Positions 1-10,801 of a stretch of DNA of 64,000 nucleotides are shown here, piece by piece; the first letter of the stretch is position 1; every line of letters begins with the position of its first letter. This stretch comes from Neobacillus citreus (GTDB lineage Bacteria; Bacillota; Bacilli; Bacillales; Cytobacillaceae): positions 1 to 64,000 of the forward strand of contig NZ_JAGYPE020000014.1 of the NCBI RefSeq assembly GCF_018343545.2, read 5' to 3'. The position numbers were made by a program, and so were the translations under genes. Below the pieces are notes generated by a model. It searched no databases and was not told where the DNA came from. It saw only the letters and a program-made list of their open reading frames with translations.

Positions 1-519
1 CCTTTTATAACTCCCTGAATGAAGGCCACATACCCGTTCGGGAGTTATGAACCTTTTATAACTCCCTGAATGGAGGGCCGCTTTCCCGTTCGGGAGTTAT
101 GAACCTTTTATAACTCCCTGAACAGAGCGCCACATACCCGTTCGGGAGTTATGAACCTTTTATAACTCCCTGAACAGAGCGCCACATACCCGTTCTGGAG
201 TTATGAACCTTTTATAACTCCCTGAACAGAGCGCCACATACCCGTTCGGGAGTTATGAACCTTTTATAACTCCCTGAATGGAGGGATACTTACCCGTTCG
301 GGAGTTATGAACCTTTTATAACTCCCTGAATGGAGGGCTACATACCCGTTCGGGAGTTATGAACCTTTTATAACTCCCTGAATGGAGGGCCACATACTAG
401 TTCGGGAGTTATGAACCTTTTATAACTCCCTGAATGGAGTGCCACATACCCGTTCAGGAGTTATGAATCTTTTATAACTCCCTGAATGGAGGGCCGCTTT
501 CTCGTTCGGGAGTTATGAA
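1..519. repeat. 52-bp tandem hairpin repeat array, 10 units
   Basis: Ten head-to-tail units start at 1, 52, 104, 156, 208, 260, 312, 364, 416 and 468. Each is 52 bp except the first (51 bp), and the array may continue upstream of the window. Every unit has a left arm ATAACTCCC and a right arm GGGAGTTAT around a variable 14-17 nt centre. Arms of adjacent units can also pair across the junction (loop of about 9 nt). Centre variants include three identical adjacent copies (units 3-5), which suggests recent unequal duplication. The last unit runs into the 3' end of the MFS gene. I do not recognise a named repeat family. Confidence 0.95.
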
Positions 520-1695
520 CGATGTTTTTAAGTTTGGCATTCGGTCGAATCGAATACCACTTACAAGTAACATAGATCCAATGAATACTACGCTAGCAGC
601 TCCAATCAACGCTGTATTAAAACTTTGAGTATAAGATAATAATATTCCGGCGATTGTTGGACCTATCATTTGACCAGCAGCATAGATAGCGGTTAGAGAA
701 CCAATCATTCGACTGCTATTTGATGGACTCATTTGGCGTGCCAATGTTGTGGCAAGTGTGGTAATACCCATAAAAGTTGCTCCAAATAAGAAAGCACTTA
801 TCATTAAACTGGATTGGGTCAACCAGAAGACAGGCAGTGCAATTCCGATTGATTGGAGAATCATCGCAATGACTAATGATCTTACAAATCCCCATTTTTT
901 TGCGAGGGTGGACCATACGATGCATGATGGAATTGCACCTAAGCCAACAACCATCCAGACAATTGCAGGGTCAATGCTAAAGATTGAGGTCTTTTCAGCA
1001 ATTGACACAATAAATGTCCCTGTTACAATATAGCCTAATCCTTCTAGGCCATAGGCAATAATTAACCAAGGAAGCCATTTTAGGGGTGGAGCCTGTATAG
1101 TAACCATTTGTTTATCCTTTTGTACCTTCGAGCTTGGGGAATCTTTAAGCCAAAAGCATACGAAGATCGTAAGGATACAGCTTATAATGGCTAATCCTAT
1201 CCATACACCTTCCCACATAAATAAATCGTTAAAACTCGGTATAAAGAGCGTCGAAAAAAAGATTCCAAAGCCTACCCCTGAATAAAAATAGCCAGCCCAA
1301 TTTGTTTTTCCTACAAAAGCCAGTTTATCTAGAACAATACTGGAAGCAAATACAAAAATGAATGCACTAGACACTCCTGAAATAAAGCGAATGATGAGCA
1401 TCCCTGTGTAGGAGTGAGTCAGCCCCATCAAGCAGGTGGTAATAATACTTACCGCAAGACTAATTCTTAAATAAAATGTTCTATGCTTTTTCAATGGGAG
1501 AACTCCTGCTAAAATGGCCCCGGCAAAGTACCCTGCATAATTGCTGGAAGCGAGGTAGCCCGAAATAGCATCAGTAAAGGCAAGAGCCTTCTGCATGAGC
1601 GGTAAGATTGGAGTATAAGCAAACCTCCCGATTCCCATCGCAATCATTAATGAAAAAATTCCCCCAATCAAAAATAAAAAAGGGCTTTTATTCAA
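472..1695 (-). CDS. YbfB/YjiJ-type MFS transporter
   Basis: A 407-residue protein with about 12 hydrophobic segments. The N-terminus (GIGRFAYTPILPLMQ followed by YLASSNYAGYFAGA) resembles the YbfB/YjiJ group of major facilitator transporters. The substrate is unknown; small-molecule efflux at the cytoplasmic membrane is the usual assumption. The start is TTG at 1695, preceded by GAAGGTGA. The gene is divergent from a LysR regulator, a common arrangement for a regulated exporter. The last 15 residues and the stop codon are encoded by the final 52-bp repeat unit (468-519), so the native C-terminus has probably been replaced. No internal frameshift is visible. Confidence 0.85.
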   Translation of the reverse strand: MNKSPFLFLIGGIFSLMIAMGIGRFAYTPILPLMQKALAFTDAISGYLASSNYAGYFAGAILAGVLPLKKHRTFYLRISLAVSIITTCLMGLTHSYTGMLIIRFISGVSSAFIFVFASSIVLDKLAFVGKTNWAGYFYSGVGFGIFFSTLFIPSFNDLFMWEGVWIGLAIISCILTIFVCFWLKDSPSSKVQKDKQMVTIQAPPLKWLPWLIIAYGLEGLGYIVTGTFIVSIAEKTSIFSIDPAIVWMVVGLGAIPSCIVWSTLAKKWGFVRSLVIAMILQSIGIALPVFWLTQSSLMISAFLFGATFMGITTLATTLARQMSPSNSSRMIGSLTAIYAAGQMIGPTIAGILLSYTQSFNTALIGAASVVFIGSMLLVSGIRFDRMPNLKTSFITPERESGPPFREL

Positions 1696-1710
1696 ATTTT
1701 CACCTTCAAT

Positions 1711-1764
1711 TATAATAATTTTATTATATTTATATCTTATCTGTTTTTTGCCATATGCTATAAT
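1711..1764. promoter_or_regulatory. Divergent LysR/MFS control region
   Basis: A perfect dyad, TATAATAA-TT-TTATTATA, lies at 1711-1728 between the divergent genes and is a candidate LysR-binding or promoter element. An extended -10 (TG-C-TATAAT, 1756-1764) faces the LysR gene. Because this -10 overlaps the upstream in-frame ATG at 1748, the downstream ATG at 1826 is the better LysR start. Confidence 0.5.
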
Positions 1765-1825
1765 ACTAAAAAATGATGTACCGATATCACTTTTCTATAT
1801 ATCAAAACAGGAAGAGGCGATAACT

Positions 1826-2707
1826 ATGGATTTGCAAGCATTGAGATTTTTTCAAGCTGTTGCAGAGTTAGGAAGCATTTCAAAGGCAGCGAGGGAAATG
1901 AACTACGCACAATCCAATCTCACTGCAAGAATTCAACAATTGGAATCAGATCTTCAAACAAAGCTATTTTATCGACATAACCGGGGGACTACTTTAACGG
2001 ACAAAGGTAATGCATTACTTTCGTATACATATGAATTATTTCAACTTTTAGATGAAATTCAAAACGCAATGAGTGATGATCAAACACCTAAAGGTCCTTT
2101 ATTAATAGGTTCAATGGAAACGACTGCTGCAGTTCGTTTACCAACAATACTTTCAAAATTCCATCGTGAATATCCTGCTGTTGACCTTACGTTAAAAACA
2201 GGGCCAACTGAGCAAAATGTCCAGGGTGTTCTACAATATGAATTAGATGGAGCTTTTGTTGCTGGACCTATTGAGCATCCAGAACTCACATTTAAAACAG
2301 TTATAGAGGAAGAGTTGGTACTGATAACTGACACGTTACATCATCCTATTTCTTCTATAAAAGAAATACAAAATCGAACAATATTGGTGTTTCGTAATGG
2401 CTGTTCGTATCGGGCAAGGTTTGAAGAATGGTTACAGCATGAAGGGGTGATTCCAGAAAAAATAATGGAATTTGGAACACTTGATGGAATTATTGGCTGT
2501 GTCTCTGCGGGACTGGGGATAAGTTTACTCCCTCGAAGTGTGGTTGACAAACATATGAAAGACAATCAACTTATCCAACATCCCATTCCAAAAAGATTCG
2601 GGAAAGTCAAAACCATTTTCGTCTATCGTAAAGATAAATATATATCTACTTCTTTGAGGGTATTTATAGAAATGTTGAGTAATGAAAACACAACAATCAA
2701 AGTTTAA
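1826..2707 (+). CDS. LysR-family transcriptional regulator
   Basis: A 293-residue regulator. Residues 1-60 form the LysR winged helix-turn-helix (LQALRFFQAVAELGSISKAA, then NLTARIQQLE). The rest matches the LysR co-inducer domain. The start is ATG 1826 behind GGAAGAGGCG; the longer frame from 1748 would overlap the -10 promoter element. It is divergent from the YbfB-like transporter, so it probably controls that gene; the inducer is unknown. A strong terminator follows at 2740. Confidence 0.9.
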   Translation: MDLQALRFFQAVAELGSISKAAREMNYAQSNLTARIQQLESDLQTKLFYRHNRGTTLTDKGNALLSYTYELFQLLDEIQNAMSDDQTPKGPLLIGSMETTAAVRLPTILSKFHREYPAVDLTLKTGPTEQNVQGVLQYELDGAFVAGPIEHPELTFKTVIEEELVLITDTLHHPISSIKEIQNRTILVFRNGCSYRARFEEWLQHEGVIPEKIMEFGTLDGIIGCVSAGLGISLLPRSVVDKHMKDNQLIQHPIPKRFGKVKTIFVYRKDKYISTSLRVFIEMLSNENTTIKV

Positions 2708-2737
2708 AATGATTTAAAAACAAGTAAACGATATTAG

Positions 2738-2774
2738 AAAGGCCAATGTTTTGTCAAAGCATTGGCCTTTTTTA
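2738..2774 (+). terminator. Rho-independent terminator of lysR
   Basis: An 11-bp perfect stem (AAAGGCCAATG / CATTGGCCTTT) with an 11-nt loop is followed by TTTTTT. Confidence 0.9.
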
Positions 2775-2868
2775 AAAAAAAATTACTAGCCTAAAAAATA
2801 ATAACTTTCATAAAGATTTCAGGTTTGATAGTTAAATTGTAATTAATAAATCAAAAGGAGGAATTTCA

Positions 2869-3189
2869 ATGGAACGGATTAAGTTTATTTTTACGAGAAT
2901 CGGTGTAATGGTAACCTCTGGCGTTTTAATTTTGTTTGGAAGTTTTTTTTTTCTGGTAACATTAAATATTATTACTGTCATTTATCCAAGCGAAGGGATT
3001 CATGGATTAGGAGCAGCCGTCCCTAATGGTATTTCCGCTACGATTGGAGTTTTATTATATAACAAAAGAACGTCGAAAAATCTAAGGTGTACACACATAA
3101 CTTTAATGGTATTTGCAATTTTATTGGATTCATTCACATTTTTAACTCATAAAAAGCTCTTGTTATCTATAAGACTTGTGTACTGGTAA
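2869..3189 (+). CDS. Small membrane protein of unknown function
   Basis: A 106-residue protein preceded by AAAGGAGGAATTTCA, an excellent ribosome binding site. It has two or three hydrophobic segments (about 12-36, 45-60 and 76-92) and a basic stretch NKRTSKN between them, which suggests an integral membrane protein. I do not recognise a family. It stands alone between a terminator and a secreted-protein gene on the same strand. Confidence 0.6.
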   Translation: MERIKFIFTRIGVMVTSGVLILFGSFFFLVTLNIITVIYPSEGIHGLGAAVPNGISATIGVLLYNKRTSKNLRCTHITLMVFAILLDSFTFLTHKKLLLSIRLVYW

Positions 3190-3270
3190 ATAAATTAAAT
3201 ATTAAGTCTAAAGTAGGAGTTAATGTAATATCATTTATTGTTGTAAAAAAAAAGAGAGGTGATCTACATA

Positions 3271-3615
3271 GTGAAAAAACCGCGTAATTTAATTCGCATC
3301 TCAGTTTCGACATTAGTCCTTTCCTTTTCATTTGCAGCAGTATCTTCAGCCCATTATTGTTATGTTGCTAACAAACCGAGTGGTGCGGGAGCAGTGACTA
3401 TTGAAGATCTTAAACCAGCTGGCAATTCAGGAAAGTTTGTTGCACCTGGTGCTTTTGTTGATTTGTCCTCTGAGGGCTTGCCTGATCTCTTCATCCGTGG
3501 GGGGACAAAAGATGAAGATCCATTTTTTGTAGGTGGGGGATCATTACACAATTCACCTGCCACTGAAAGAGGAAGCGCTGTAAACGGTGTGCAAAAGTTG
3601 TCATTTGAAGAATGA
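3271..3615 (+). CDS. Small secreted protein, unknown function
   Basis: GTG 3271 is preferred over the in-frame GTG at 3259 because AGAGAGGTGA then sits 8 nt upstream. The 114-residue product starts with KKPRN and a hydrophobic core ending AAVSSA, a good signal peptide with cleavage near residue 27. The mature part starts HYCYVANKPSGAG and is rich in Gly, Ser and Pro, with acidic patches. It is probably exported. The family is unknown to me, and the neighbours give no functional hint. Confidence 0.6.
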   Translation: MKKPRNLIRISVSTLVLSFSFAAVSSAHYCYVANKPSGAGAVTIEDLKPAGNSGKFVAPGAFVDLSSEGLPDLFIRGGTKDEDPFFVGGGSLHNSPATERGSAVNGVQKLSFEE

Positions 3616-3793
3616 GTGATTTTTTAAGTTAATGTTATGAGCGTTTCTGCTACGGTAGGGACGCTTTTCGTTGTCCAATAAACATAGTTTTTCATTCTTC
3701 TAAAAAATAGATACAAAAAAATTTCTTTTTAAAAGCGAAATCCTTGGCGTTTATAACAACCCGTTTATTCATGCATTAGTAAACTGAGAATAG

Positions 3794-3841
3794 AAAAGTG
3801 CCAGGTACCAACTAATTATTTGGAAGGAACCTGGCACGTTT
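3794..3841 (-). terminator. Terminator of PbuE-like MFS gene
   Basis: A 9-bp perfect stem (GTGCCAGGT / ACCTGGCAC) is followed on the minus strand by TTTTC. The GTGCCAGG core is also typical of dispersed Bacillus hairpins, so it may have originated as a repeat. Confidence 0.6.
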
Positions 3842-3853
3842 AGTTGAAATAAC

Positions 3854-5023
3854 TCAAATTGCGTTCTTTGGTTTATAAGAAATCTTTTTCTTACTGCGAA
3901 CAGAAATGACTACAGTAATGAATGATAAGATAATGAATAATCCGCCTGCAAATGGAATTACATTGACTGAAAGTGTATCAACTATTCCAGCTCCAATAAC
4001 TGAACCGGCAGCGACACCTAAATGAAGAGATGAATTATTCAAGCTTTGCTGAATTTCCGATGATTCAGGCGCTGTTTCGATCAAATAAGATTGCATTGCC
4101 GGTGAAATCGCCCAACTGAGCATCCCCCATAAGATCAAGATCAGGAAAAATATTGGATAGAAATCTGTTGTATAGGGAAATACAAAGAATAAAACACTAA
4201 AAACTGCTAGAGCAATTACCATTGTTTTTCGTGAGCCCAATAAATCCGCCAGTAGTCCGCCAATTCCTCCACCGCATACAGCAGCAAAACCAAAAATTAA
4301 ATAAATGACACTAACCCAATTAGCATTAAAATCAGTGGATGATTCTAAATAAGGCTTAAAATAGGCATACATAATAGAATGACCAGTCATATACAGGAAT
4401 GTCGTTGTCAGCCCTAATGTGATTTTGTGATTTTTAAATGCTGCAAGCTGTTGCCTTAACGGAATTTGAGGTTTTGGTTCTACACGTCCCATTAATACAT
4501 GAACGCCAATAATGGATAATGCTGTCAATACAGTTATAAGGACGAATGGTGCTCTCCAGCCAAAACTAGTTCCCATTATAAGCCCGATCGGTACCCCTAA
4601 AACTAATGAAGCACTTACTCCCACAGAGACAATCCCAATCGCCCTGCCTTTATACTGTTCTCCTGCTAAGCTAGGAGCCATAACTAAACACAAGATGATT
4701 AATAGTGCTCCGCTTATCCCTAAAATAATTCTTCCTATAAACAATATAGAAAAAGTAGGGGCAAATACTGTTACGATGCAACCAATTAAAAATATGTATA
4801 AGCAAACTAATGTTAGCCGTTTTCTTTCTATTTTAGCTGTCATAACAAGTAAAATTGGCGATGCAACTGCAAAAATGACAGCAAAAACAGTGATCAGCAA
4901 ACCGGCTTGCCCGATGCTTACATGTAAATCCTCTGCAATTAAATCTAAAATGCCGCTAATGATCAGCTCAACCATCCCTATAACAAAGGATATGATCATT
5001 AAAAAATAAATACGCTTATCCAT
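3854..5023 (-). CDS. PbuE-like DHA1-family MFS transporter
   Basis: A 389-residue, 12-segment transporter. The N-terminus (GMVELIISGILDLIAEDLHV) and the TAKIERKRL loop resemble the Bacillus PbuE/YbcL/NepI group of drug:H+ antiporter-1 proteins, which export purine bases, nucleosides or drugs. The start is ATG 5023 behind TTAGGAAGGA; an upstream in-frame ATG at 5053 lacks this spacing. No regulator is adjacent. The substrate cannot be assigned from sequence alone. Confidence 0.8.
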   Translation of the reverse strand: MDKRIYFLMIISFVIGMVELIISGILDLIAEDLHVSIGQAGLLITVFAVIFAVASPILLVMTAKIERKRLTLVCLYIFLIGCIVTVFAPTFSILFIGRIILGISGALLIILCLVMAPSLAGEQYKGRAIGIVSVGVSASLVLGVPIGLIMGTSFGWRAPFVLITVLTALSIIGVHVLMGRVEPKPQIPLRQQLAAFKNHKITLGLTTTFLYMTGHSIMYAYFKPYLESSTDFNANWVSVIYLIFGFAAVCGGGIGGLLADLLGSRKTMVIALAVFSVLFFVFPYTTDFYPIFFLILILWGMLSWAISPAMQSYLIETAPESSEIQQSLNNSSLHLGVAAGSVIGAGIVDTLSVNVIPFAGGLFIILSFITVVISVRSKKKISYKPKNAI

Positions 5024-5121
5024 GTTGTCTTCCTTCCTAATTAGATCCCACACTATATAGTATCTTTTGATGAAAGTTTACTCAAGAATAAGATAATAAA
5101 TGCCATTTCGCTACATTTTTA

Positions 5122-5715
5122 CTAGTAAGAACCGACAAAGTACCAGTTTTTCTCCCTTTTATCTATTTCTTTGAAATCGCCATCGAACGCATTTTTAAAA
5201 GACTTTTGGTCGTTAGGCGTATATACGAATCCTGAAAAGTTATCCAGTATCCCACGATAGGTAAAAAAGAGAATGTTAAAACCATCGCCCGATTTCTCCA
5301 CCATTATCTCACCGCCACCACTGGAAAGATGTTCGTATTTCTTAGGTAATTGGATGAGCGAAGAATCGTGTGAAATATTTGGCTTGAGTTCTCCGTTCTC
5401 AACCATTTTAACTATTTGCTCTCTTTCGGATTTGTTTGTTTTAAAATCAATATCCAATATGATTTGATTGAAAGGAACGATCAATAGCAATAGAATTGTG
5501 ATAACTTGGATGACTATAGGCTTCCAATCCTTATTTTTAAACAATGTTATTATTGCCAGTACTGTTATAAAAATAAAGAATCCAAACACCAATAAAAGAA
5601 CAGGGAACATTAGAAATACCGTAATAATATCAATTATTTTCCATTGAAAAAACATATATAGAATGACTAAAACACTGCTGAATATTGATAAATATAAAAA
5701 CCTGTTTCTTTGCAT
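5122..5715 (-). CDS. Hypothetical membrane protein
   Basis: A 197-residue protein with three N-terminal hydrophobic segments (about 5-25, 32-60 and 65-90) and a soluble C-terminal half (about 95-197). The C-terminal part has the pattern LSSGGGEIMVEK and FTYRGILDNFSGFVY, which looks like a beta-rich extracellular domain. The start is ATG 5715 behind GGTTGGTGA. No family is recognised. Confidence 0.6.
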   Translation of the reverse strand: MQRNRFLYLSIFSSVLVILYMFFQWKIIDIITVFLMFPVLLLVFGFFIFITVLAIITLFKNKDWKPIVIQVITILLLLIVPFNQIILDIDFKTNKSEREQIVKMVENGELKPNISHDSSLIQLPKKYEHLSSGGGEIMVEKSGDGFNILFFTYRGILDNFSGFVYTPNDQKSFKNAFDGDFKEIDKREKNWYFVGSY

Positions 5716-5940
5716 TTTTTCACCAACCCGTGATGATCTTCATTATAAAGATTATATCTTGCAATTGAACTGAAATCCCACATTTATTACATAAGATTAA
5801 AGAGTAAAATAGACAATCAATATTAAAATGCTGCTAAATTTAAAGGAATGTTGCCCAGACAATAAAACTTTATACGAATGCCCCATTATTGAAACGCTAA
5901 TGGTTGAAGTGAAATAAATAACAGAAATGGAGGTTTTAAT

Positions 5941-6141
5941 ATGGTCGTACAATCAAATATGTCTCCAAAGGCAATAATCAAAGTTTGGGAAATTACATTA
6001 CCTATTTTTGCAAAATACAATGTACCATTAACTAATAAGACATTAGAAATCACGATTGATTTCGAGATTCTTCCTAATCTACTTACTGAATTAAATGTTG
6101 CTGTCGGGAGTTCCTCTGCAACCTGTATTGAAGGTGCCTGA
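5941..6141 (+). CDS. Small protein, possibly DUF1858-like
   Basis: A 66-residue product with ATGGAGGTTTTA just before the ATG, a strong ribosome binding site that favours this strand over the opposite frame. The pattern W-x-x-T-x-PIF-x-KYNVPL followed by LLTELN resembles DUF1858/ScdA-N-type helical domains, but this is only a by-eye likeness. It ends SSSATCIEGA with a single cysteine. A terminator-like hairpin follows at 6231. Confidence 0.5.
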   Translation: MVVQSNMSPKAIIKVWEITLPIFAKYNVPLTNKTLEITIDFEILPNLLTELNVAVGSSSATCIEGA

Positions 6142-6228
6142 CAAATGCCAACTAAAAAGGAGTAGGTTACTCTTAAAAAATTCTTCTTCAATTAACTGGT
6201 GCTTAAACACAATTAGGATCAAAATAAA

Positions 6229-6272
6229 AAAAGCCTAATTTCTCGGAACCCAAGGGAGGAATTAGGCTTTAG
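6229..6272 (-). terminator. Terminator downstream of VOC gene
   Basis: A 10-bp stem AAGCCTAATT / AATTAGGCTT is followed on the minus strand by a T-rich run (TTTTTTATTTT). It lies between two converging genes. Confidence 0.75.
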
Positions 6273-6388
6273 TTGCTTCATAAAAGCGCCCGCTTGCGGA
6301 ACAACTTTATCGACGTGATTACATGTTTCACTGGCGGCATGTCTAAGCTCATTACTTATCGGCCGAATACTTATGAATTACTCTTAAT

Positions 6389-6817
6389 TTATTTGATTTT
6401 CTCGGCCAACTCTAGAATAATTCCCTCCGGTCCACGAACGAAGCATAACTTATAACTATCTTCATATTGTTGTATTTCACTAAGGATTTCTGTACCGTTC
6501 TTTTTCAATTTGGCAACAATAGCTTCAATATCTTCAACAGCAAAGGCAATATGGGTTCCCAAATTATTTGTAAAAGGTTGCTGAATTTCTCTTTCGTCTG
6601 ATGACGAATAAAATTTGATTAGCTCTATCCATGCCTGACCGTCTGGCGTCCGCAATCCTACACATGCTACTTTAACGTCATTAAGCCCAACTACCTGATC
6701 TATCCACTTTCCTTCCCATTCCCCTTGCACTTCAAGGCCAAAATCGCAAAAAAACTCTATAGCAGCAGAGAGATCATTTACGATTATACCTACATGATCC
6801 ATTCTGTGGATCTTCAT
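6389..6817 (-). CDS. VOC-family (glyoxalase-fold) protein
   Basis: A 142-residue protein with two beta-alpha-beta-beta-beta modules. Candidate metal ligands are H in MDHVGIIV near the N-terminus, E in AWIELIKF, H in GTHIAFAVED and E in IILELAEK. This is the vicinal oxygen chelate pattern of glyoxalase I, methylmalonyl-CoA epimerase and resistance proteins; the methylmalonyl-CoA epimerase-like layout (DHVGI, then HIAFAVEDI) is the closest by eye. The start ATG 6817 follows TAGGAGGATGA. The substrate is unknown. Confidence 0.8.
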   Translation of the reverse strand: MKIHRMDHVGIIVNDLSAAIEFFCDFGLEVQGEWEGKWIDQVVGLNDVKVACVGLRTPDGQAWIELIKFYSSSDEREIQQPFTNNLGTHIAFAVEDIEAIVAKLKKNGTEILSEIQQYEDSYKLCFVRGPEGIILELAEKIK

Positions 6818-6957
6818 ATTTCATCCTCCTATGTTCCTGTTATTTTGCAATAAAACAATCCAAATGTTCAATTAGAAGATTCTCTCAAATGTATATATTC
6901 CTATTTTATACAAAATATAAAGATGTCAAAAAAGGCAGGAAAAAAGAGGTGATTTGT

Positions 6958-7422
6958 TTGAAAAATATCTTAATGTTAGCTTTCATGTTTTTCTTTTTAA
7001 CTATACCAAGTGTTGTCCAAGGAGAAGAATACAATAAAAAAAGTTTACAAGATGATTTATATAACGTAACGAATGATGTAACTCAAGAACAACATTTAAA
7101 ACATTTTCTACTGAATTTAATTAACAAGGAAATCATTCTAGCTACAAGAGAGTATTATAAAGATCAAAACATTTCTGGTATGGCATTTGACTGGGAGAAA
7201 AACTACAATGTTGTTGAGGTAACAGAGCCTCAAGTAACAGGCGAAAATACGGAATATCCATTTATAGTTAAAGTAAATGTCATTCCTGCCAACGAGAAGC
7301 CCTTAGGGACTGATACTCTAACCTTCGGTATAATCGTCGATAGCCATCCCGACAAACCAGAAAACCCCTCCATTATCAGTAAGCTTTTAAAATATGAACA
7401 TAAGGATTTACCAAAGGAGTAG
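6958..7422 (+). CDS. Secreted DUF3888-like protein
   Basis: The start is TTG 6958, chosen because AGAGGTGA lies 7 nt upstream; the longer frame from 6889 has no binding site. The 154-residue product begins with a signal peptide (KNILMLAFMFFFLTIPSVVQG). The mature region has EIILATREYY and a C-terminal DTLTFGI strand, a pattern I associate with DUF3888 proteins of Bacillus. The function is unknown. The stop codon lies inside its own terminator hairpin. Confidence 0.65.
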   Translation: MKNILMLAFMFFFLTIPSVVQGEEYNKKSLQDDLYNVTNDVTQEQHLKHFLLNLINKEIILATREYYKDQNISGMAFDWEKNYNVVEVTEPQVTGENTEYPFIVKVNVIPANEKPLGTDTLTFGIIVDSHPDKPENPSIISKLLKYEHKDLPKE

Positions 7423-7443
7423 TTTACTCCTTTGGTTTTTTAT
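7411..7443 (+). terminator. Terminator overlapping stop codon
   Basis: An 11-bp perfect stem CCAAAGGAGTA / TACTCCTTTGG with a 3-nt loop is followed by TTTTTTATTTT. Confidence 0.9.
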
Positions 7444-7452
7444 TTTAAGCCA

Positions 7453-10080
<2,628 letters not shown>

Positions 10081-10164
10081 CTATTGATTTTAGCAGTCAT
10101 AAATAAGAATAAACAGTCTATGATAACGATTTTTTAGATGTTATAATTAAATTAGGGAGAGTTT

Positions 10165-10260
10165 ATTTTTTAAAAATACCCAGTAACCTGATGCCACGGT
10201 TCATCCCCTCGTAAGTAGTTATGCGCCTTTTAGCCAATGACTAAAATCTGCTTTTTTCCA
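10165..10260 (-). promoter_or_regulatory. Possible structured leader upstream of rph
   Basis: In an otherwise AT-rich gap of about 370 bp, this stretch is noticeably richer in GC. On the minus strand it holds a TTTTAG-CTAAAA hairpin, then a segment with AACC/GGTT and GATG/CATC pairings. It lies 110-200 bp upstream of the rph start. It could be a conserved 5' leader RNA or a remnant of another element; I cannot identify it. Confidence 0.25.
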
Positions 10261-10314
10261 AAAAACACCCTTGTATTAACATCAGATATTAACATTAACT
10301 TTACAATTAACCAC

Positions 10315-10396
10315 TTGAATTAACATGTAAATTAATCTAATATATAAGCGAATAATTATATATCAATTTAAAATACAAATAAGCAAATAGTTATTT
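10315..10396 (+). promoter_or_regulatory. ars promoter with two ArsR operators
   Basis: A candidate promoter TTGAAT-(17)-TAATAT lies at 10315-10343. Two similar 20-bp dyads follow: ATATAA-GCGAATAA-TTATAT (10342-10361) and AAATAA-GCAAATAG-TTATTT (10377-10396), 35 bp apart. The first overlaps the -10 and transcription start region, so occupancy would block transcription. Their similarity and position make them likely ArsR sites. Confidence 0.65.
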
Positions 10397-10425
10397 ACCT
10401 ATATGAAATTTAGGAGGTGTGTTTA

Positions 10426-10773
10426 ATGTTACAATCAACTGTTGCAATTGAACAAACTGCCAACTTTTTAAAATTATTAGGCGATAAAACACGGTTAACC
10501 ATTGTTGGGATTTTAAAACAACGAGAGTGTTGTGTTTGTGAATTGCAAGAAGTATTTGATATGAGTCAACCATCCATCAGTCAGCATCTACGCAAATTAA
10601 AGGATGCAGGACTTGTCAAAGAAGAAAGAAGAGGTCAATGGATTTATTATTCCTTGAACCCAGAAAATGAGCTTTATGGACTTATAGAACCTATTTTGCA
10701 ACATGTACCAGACTTGAAAGATAAAATCGAAATCATTAATAAAAGTAATCCCACACTTCGTTGTGGTTGTTAA
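10426..10773 (+). CDS. arsR: ArsR-family arsenic-responsive repressor
   Basis: A 115-residue winged-helix repressor. The recognition helix region is MSQPSISQHLRKLKDAG. Cysteines 35, 36 and 38 (ECCVCEL) match the As(III)-binding type in which the metal site sits at the start of the DNA-recognition region, and the C-terminus adds a CGC motif. As(III) binding would release the operator. The start ATG 10426 follows TAGGAGGTGTG. It is the first gene of arsR-acr3-arsC. Confidence 0.93.
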   Translation: MLQSTVAIEQTANFLKLLGDKTRLTIVGILKQRECCVCELQEVFDMSQPSISQHLRKLKDAGLVKEERRGQWIYYSLNPENELYGLIEPILQHVPDLKDKIEIINKSNPTLRCGC

Positions 10774-10801
10774 CTTTTAATTGAATAAGGAAGTGTAGAT
10801 C

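Noticed and set aside
1-519. CRISPR-like array
   Set aside because: Units are 52 bp with only about 14 variable bases, several centres are identical, and no cas genes are nearby. The structure is a tandem hairpin repeat.
5886-6191. Minus-strand frame of 101 codons
   Set aside because: It overlaps the plus-strand 66-residue gene, which has a strong ribosome binding site; the minus frame has none.
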